From Synaphobranchus kaupii (lineage: Eukaryota > Chordata > Actinopteri > Anguilliformes > Synaphobranchidae), in the NCBI GenBank assembly GCA_029718625.1, contig CM056389.1, positions 14,718,452-14,782,451 of the forward strand: DNA of 64,000 nucleotides, given 5' to 3'. The translations under genes were made by a program, and so were the position numbers. How positions within the stretch are numbered: the stretch's first letter is position 1; each line of letters begins with the position of its first letter. Positions 58,885-64,000 of this stretch are shown in pieces. A model generated the notes under the pieces. The model saw only the letters and a list, made by a program, of their open reading frames with translations, had not been told where the DNA came from and did no database searches.

Positions 58885-59275
58885 ACACACAAACACTAAC
58901 CCACATGCACAAATACACACACACGGAGGCAGGCACGCACACGCATGCATACACACACACACACACACACACGCATGCATACACGCGCGCACACACAAAC
59001 ACACACACGCACATACTCACACACAAGCAAACACGCACACGCTCACACGTGCACAGTCACATGCACTCACACACAAGCACACAAACACACAAACAAACAC
59101 ACTCGCACGCACGCACACACACCATTGCATGCACGCACACACACACACACACACAAAAGCACATTCACACCATTGCATGCACGCACACACACACACACAC
59201 ACACAAAAGCACATTCACACCATTGCATGCACACACACATACACACATGCACACCCGTACACACACACACCATGG
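58885..59275. repeat. (CA)n-rich region with a 48-50 bp repeated block
   Basis: CA/CG-rich simple sequence. The word CATTGCATGCACGCACACAC starts at about 59123 and 59171, and CATTGCATGCACACACAC at 59221. Confidence 0.93.
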
Positions 59276-59645
59276 CTTGCATGATAATGATGACACACAC
59301 ATCACTTCCATTCTTTTATTGTTCTTTTCCTTCCTGACTCTAAAGGGGGTCCTGTATTTCACTCACAGACCACACACTATGTTTTTAATGTAATACTGAA
59401 TAATTACATCATATTGCATTGATGTAGCATCTACCCAAGTTACCTGATCAACTCTGCCACATTTAACAACATACCGGCCAGTATGAGCAACATCAGCAAA
59501 GCATGCAATGTAGGTAAACTTATGCAAAACTAGAACACAAAAAAATCATAGAACCATAGAACTAATGCCCATATACAACAGTCCTAAAGTGAACCCAACA
59601 AGCCTACTTTAATAATACAAATATTATAGTTAATATGGCTTAGAG

Positions 59646-59905
59646 CCTGGGTTTTCAATAGGGGGTCTGTGGACCTCTGGGGGTCCTTGAAGGTACTTTA
59701 TGGGTTCCCTGGCCAGACTAGATGTGCAATGACTATATATGGATTTGGGTAAATATTAAAAAATATAAACCGCTTTTTTTATTTTTTTAAATAACCCTTT
59801 TTAACTTATGATGGGGGGTCCCCTGAATGGCTTTGAGGCTAGGTGGGGGGTCCCCTGATTGGCTATGAGGCTAGGTGGGGGTCCCTGGTTGAATGAAAAC
59901 CCCAG
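59646..59905. mobile_element. hAT-type MITE (about 260 bp)
   Basis: Ends CCTGGGTTTTCAATAGGGGG and GTTGAATGAAAACCCCAG are inverted. Flanks GCTTAGAG and GTTTAGAG agree at 7 of 8 bases, the size of a hAT duplication. The interior has TCTGTGGACCTCTGGGGGTC and duplicated GGGGGGTCCCCTGA blocks, as in Charlie-like hAT elements. Confidence 0.75.
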
Positions 59906-62900
59906 GTTTAGAGGGTTCATGAGTTTTTCCCTCTATTATATAGCCTAACTCATTCCTCTAATTTCCCCATGGAATATAATACAGGTTATGAAATATCACA
60001 GTAAGCACTAAAAACACAAGTCCATTTATCAGCTGTAGAAAAACAGTTCCCTTTTTGAAAAGACCTTAAATTTCACCAACATATGAAAACTCTAGTGCTA
60101 ATGCCAATAACCTATATTTGACTGCCCATATTGGCCAATATGTCCATGTTTATACGGTGAAATATTAATGCTTAAATGTAGCCTAAATATTAATGCTGAG
60201 GCCAAAATCTCAACGTGCACCTATTTTAAATAAAAAAATAAATGAATAAATAAGTGTGCTATCTTGGCCCGGTCTCCCCTTGATAAAATAATTTTTGGTT
60301 AAAAAAAGTGAATAATATTACACATTTGAGAGTGTCCTACATCTCTATTTCTTGGTTAAATCCATCAGCCATCAAAGGTCAAAGAAAGGGAAAAAAAAAA
60401 AAAAGACAGTGGTTAAAACTATTTTCTGCTCAGGGCAGGAACCGTAAGCAGTGGTTAGCCTAATGAAAGGCTGCCTGAATTGCTTAATTGATAGGTTGCT
60501 CAAGCGCGGCGGAATTGCAGTGTGTGCATGCGATCCCATCCGCCTCCGTAAAAGCCCTCCCTGTCATTGAGAGCCTCTGAGCTCGGCGCTGCTGAAAGCC
60601 TATTAACGCTGAAATGTGACGTCGCTACGTTAATGTCGGGGTACGAGTCTCCGAGCCTCTCCATCGGCGTGGCAAGGCCTTCCTCCGTGGCTTGTTCATC
60701 GCGGCTGCATCCTTTATCCACAAACACGCTCACATAATCATTCGTATGCCTGCTCTCAGGTCATAGGTCACCGTTGTTTTGCTGGTTAGTAAGCAGCCTG
60801 TGTTGCGGTTGTTCGTTCTCACAGCATTGGGTGAAGAGGTGTCAAAATCGGACGGAAACAACAGCGTGGGTGAGAGTATCGCAGTGCTCCGAGGCCATCA
60901 GTAGCCGGCTTGGTATTAATAATGACTCCTCAAAACCACAGGCTGTTAAAAACTATCCCCTTAAAACAACCGTGAGTCAAACAACCCAAGCGCTCAACAT
61001 AAACAAAGTCAGAACACGTCCAAAAACAGGCAACACGCCACGTGTGGAATCACAATAGTTTATTTGTGTTTTTCAGAATGATAATTGGCGCTAGATGAAA
61101 AAGTACACAAGATAGGAGAGGAAAAAGGAGCAGAATTCAGAAGTTTTTGTCAATGTACCTTCATGAGCGGACTTCAGCTCTCCTGCAAGCATGCCTACAC
61201 GTACAGATTCCATCAGGCTTGAGGCCCTAACTGCCAAAATATAGGTCAGACAAACATTCGACGGGACAATAAACTCCACATAGTCACGTACTGCAAATAT
61301 AGCTTCCTCTTTAAGCGCCGTGCTTGGGAACAAACTCACCTCCGGGTTGCCATTGGTCTTTCAAGCGGAGGCAAATAATTTTAAACTCAAATATGAAAGT
61401 TTAAAAAAATAAAGCAAAATCCATAAGTCGTGTGACCATTCGTCTTTCATACTTTGTGACATTTATCGCTGCGATCTCTACTGTCTGTCTGTCTGTCTGT
61501 GAACAGGTCAGCGGGATAATTGAAGCTTTCCGGTGAACTCAGTGACAGTTTTCTGGCTTCCTGAAGGTTTACTTCCCTTGTCTGTCATGCAAGGAATGAA
61601 GGATTATATTTCAGACCTGCTACAATGACTTGCCACACCCTTATTGAGTTGTTTCAGCAGTTCTATTAAAGTATTCATTCAACTCTAACCCGTTATATGA
61701 GCCAAATGCGAATCAAATGTACCCTATGAGTGTAGAATGTATTCTGTCAGAGTTGAATTAACACTGAACATTTTACAGGCAGAGATATGTGAAGTATACC
61801 ACTCTCACTGTTTGTGGGTAATTCACCGTAAGAATTAAGTGAAAAAAATAAAAAATAAATAAAAATAAACAATATGTGAGCCATCCCCCTGAAGTTACAT
61901 TAATTTTACTGATGCCACAAAATATGTGCAGAGGTGTTTCAATCTGGTTCCAGAACATCTGGAAAACACAGCTAACAAAAGCGGGATGAGTTTAGCGAAC
62001 CAAAATCTAACGCGGAATGCAGCTAATCAAGGTATAAAATAAACTAACCTTGCTGTCCAAACAATCCTGTCAGGATCATTAAAATGGCTGACCTCTGTCC
62101 AGTAATCAAAAGCCTATTGACACTGGAGGCCATGTTTAAATATTGAATTTTGTGATATAGCCCAATATGGGCCCAGCCAATTCAAATTCTGCCAGTAATT
62201 CATGTAACTCTCAGTATGAACAGTAGTTATTCTTTCCAAAATATATATATATTTCAGAATATAAAAGGTAATACAAGGTACGTAATTTACCTGCAGAAAA
62301 CGTTCTAAACTAGGCTAACAATCGACTAGCCCCGTTTATTGACCTCCCGCTTACCCTTAAGAGCAGACGGTCTAGTCAGTATGACGACAGTATGGAACAT
62401 GAACAGACAAATGTTTATGTAAGGCAAAACTACAGGCTCCGGGTTGTTTCTATAAGGAAAGAACCCCAGAGTGGATGTACAAACCAAATGCCTTGGTGAC
62501 AACACGGCATGTCCAAGTTAAATATTTCCCTACGACTCTTCTTCAGACATATATGAACCTCTACCACATATCCTCAAATAAATTGCAAGATTAAACACAA
62601 TATCAGTACATGCTGAATGACATTTTACTCCAGAGGAGCCCGTAGTGTCGGCAGCTTAATTTACTGGCAGAACCTAACCAACAGTATCCTACATCTCATT
62701 GTCATACATTAAACTGCACACAAGCAGATACCTACTCCAATTCTCTCTTACACACAGAAAGTAGACTGGGGCACTGCACCTCTGGGAACCAGACAATAAA
62801 CTCTGTACTTGGTTCTTCTCTTTCAGGTAGTACTATATTTTCGGCCATGGCTCTCAGCCGGCTATTCAGAGAAAACCTCCAGCTATAGTTGTCAATGAGG

Positions 62901-63379
62901 AAAGCCCTTCTTAGAACTGGGCCCCAGAAGGAGATGTCGCTGGCTGGACAGCATGAATTAAGGAACCCCTTAGAGAGCTTAATCAGATCAACCATACCAG
63001 GCCTGTCAACGAGAAAAGGGGAAGCTCATTGAAATACAATTAGCAACGCGACTTTACGCCAAGAGGAAAACACGGGTCTCAAATGCACTAAATCCCCAGC
63101 TCCAGCAGGGGGCTCAATTTCCTGGTGACTGTGATGTCAGCTCTTGTGTCACATCTTGACTGAGCACGCTCCACAGCTGGCCCCGCCTCCCCATCTCCAG
63201 TTTGCCACAAAGGCAAGGACCACCGGGGGGGGGGGGGGCAATAATAACATTCAATATTAATAAGGAGAGTGTCTGTGCTTTTCCGCTTCGCATGTCTCAG
63301 ACCTTCTCCAGAATCTGGAGACTTTTAGACCCAGTCCAGTGAAACCGGTGCTCTCGAGGCAGGACTATACATGAAGAGC

Positions 63380-63440
63380 AAGGGAGAGGGAAAGTAAGAG
63401 AAAGAGGGAGAGGGACAGAGGGAGAAAGAGAAAGAGAGAG
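63380..63440. repeat. (GA)n-rich tract
   Basis: Interrupted GA repeat. Confidence 0.88.
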
Positions 63441-64000
63441 CCTTGCTCCTCCACTTACTACGTACACCTACTTCTCCACCTTTCAGTGCTGAACACAGTG
63501 AAGCAGTATATTTTCCTATGAGACAGAGATTGGTCGATAGGAACCTAACCTATAGCACAGGACACAATTCAAAGTCACCCCCAGTGCTGTGCTGAGTGGC
63601 ACCTGAGCCTGCAGTAATGAAACCTGGATACATTTTTCAGAAAGCCAGCTGACATGTCACCCTGCTCCGTTACACTTCCCGGGGACGGGAGCCAGGGAAG
63701 AGAAGGTGGAAAAGAGCGTAATGTGAGCGGCAGTAATTGCGTGACAGAAAACCGCCGGCGCTTCACTTCCGAGCACAAACGCTTTACCACGCTGTTCTGC
63801 TTGTCCCTTCCGCGTTTCAGAGGCGTCGTCGTGTCAACTACATGCCAGCACAGGTTACTGGGATATAGATCACTGAGATTCCTCTATGGCAAAATTCACA
63901 AGTTCCTCATTAGCCAGGGTGTGAGGGTGTGTATTTAAATGTACTGTATGTACGCATGCAAAAATAATGGGGTGTTGGTTAACATCTCTGTCTCTCTCTC

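Larger units (their letters stand above)
57959..64000. other. Presumed 5' flank of the gramd1b long isoform
   Basis: Upstream of the long-isoform start on minus. It contains the 15-bp minisatellite, CA repeats, a hAT-like element and GA tracts listed separately. I see no supported exon in 59.9-63.2 kb, which is partly AT-rich. The open minus frame at 60500-60733 is discussed as an unexplained observation. A poly-G run lies at about 63226-63239. Confidence 0.6.

Noticed and set aside
62732..62995. 87-residue minus frame with non-repetitive composition
   Set aside because: I do not recognise the protein; no splice sites or start context supported it over chance.

Overview
This window is vertebrate nuclear DNA, almost certainly from a ray-finned fish. 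The evidence is intron-scale non-coding sequence with GT/AG splice sites, long (CA)n/(GT)n and (CT)n/(GA)n tracts, Tc1-like elements, TTAA-flanked and palindromic MITEs, hAT relics and tRNA-derived SINEs of a type common in teleosts. A basal group such as eels is possible, but I cannot show it from sequence alone.

The only protein-coding gene I can support is the 5' part of gramd1b (Aster-B), read on the minus strand from right to left. Aster-B is an ER-anchored cholesterol transporter with GRAM, VASt/ASTER and transmembrane segments. Only its disordered N-terminal region lies here; the GRAM domain must lie beyond the left end. The pieces are: a long-isoform first coding exon (57552-57958), a 78-nt second exon (51613-51690), an alternative first exon encoding an Arg-rich peptide with no acidic residues (44470-44579), an alternative first exon encoding MKGFKLAC (25069-25091), and a shared exon (1729-1946). 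The donors at 51613, 44470 and 25069 all end in the phase needed by the shared exon, which begins with the third base of a codon. The shared exon carries one extra base in a six-G run (1807-1812) that breaks its frame, probably an assembly indel.

Layout by region. 1-1728: the next intron, mostly a 35-copy 37-bp minisatellite. 1947-25068: a 23-kb intron with MITEs, SINE relics, an ACT-repeat array and a CpG-rich region near 11.6-12.4 kb that may be another promoter. 25-44 kb: CpG-rich sequence upstream of the MKGFKLAC exon, then SINEs, a 55-bp minisatellite split by a SINE, an internally deleted Tc1 element at 38.7-39.6 kb and a 53-bp minisatellite. 44.6-57.5 kb: further introns with SINEs, a TTAA MITE and a long GT tract beside the donor of the 78-nt exon. 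58-64 kb: presumed 5' flank of the long isoform, with a 15-bp minisatellite near the start, CA repeats and a hAT-like element.

The most interesting biology is the modular 5' end of gramd1b: several promoters feed different N-termini into one shared exon. One N-terminus looks like a mitochondrial targeting peptide, and sense-strand GA tracts recur just upstream of the alternative first exons. I found no CRISPR array, rRNA, functional tRNA, viral gene or toxin gene.
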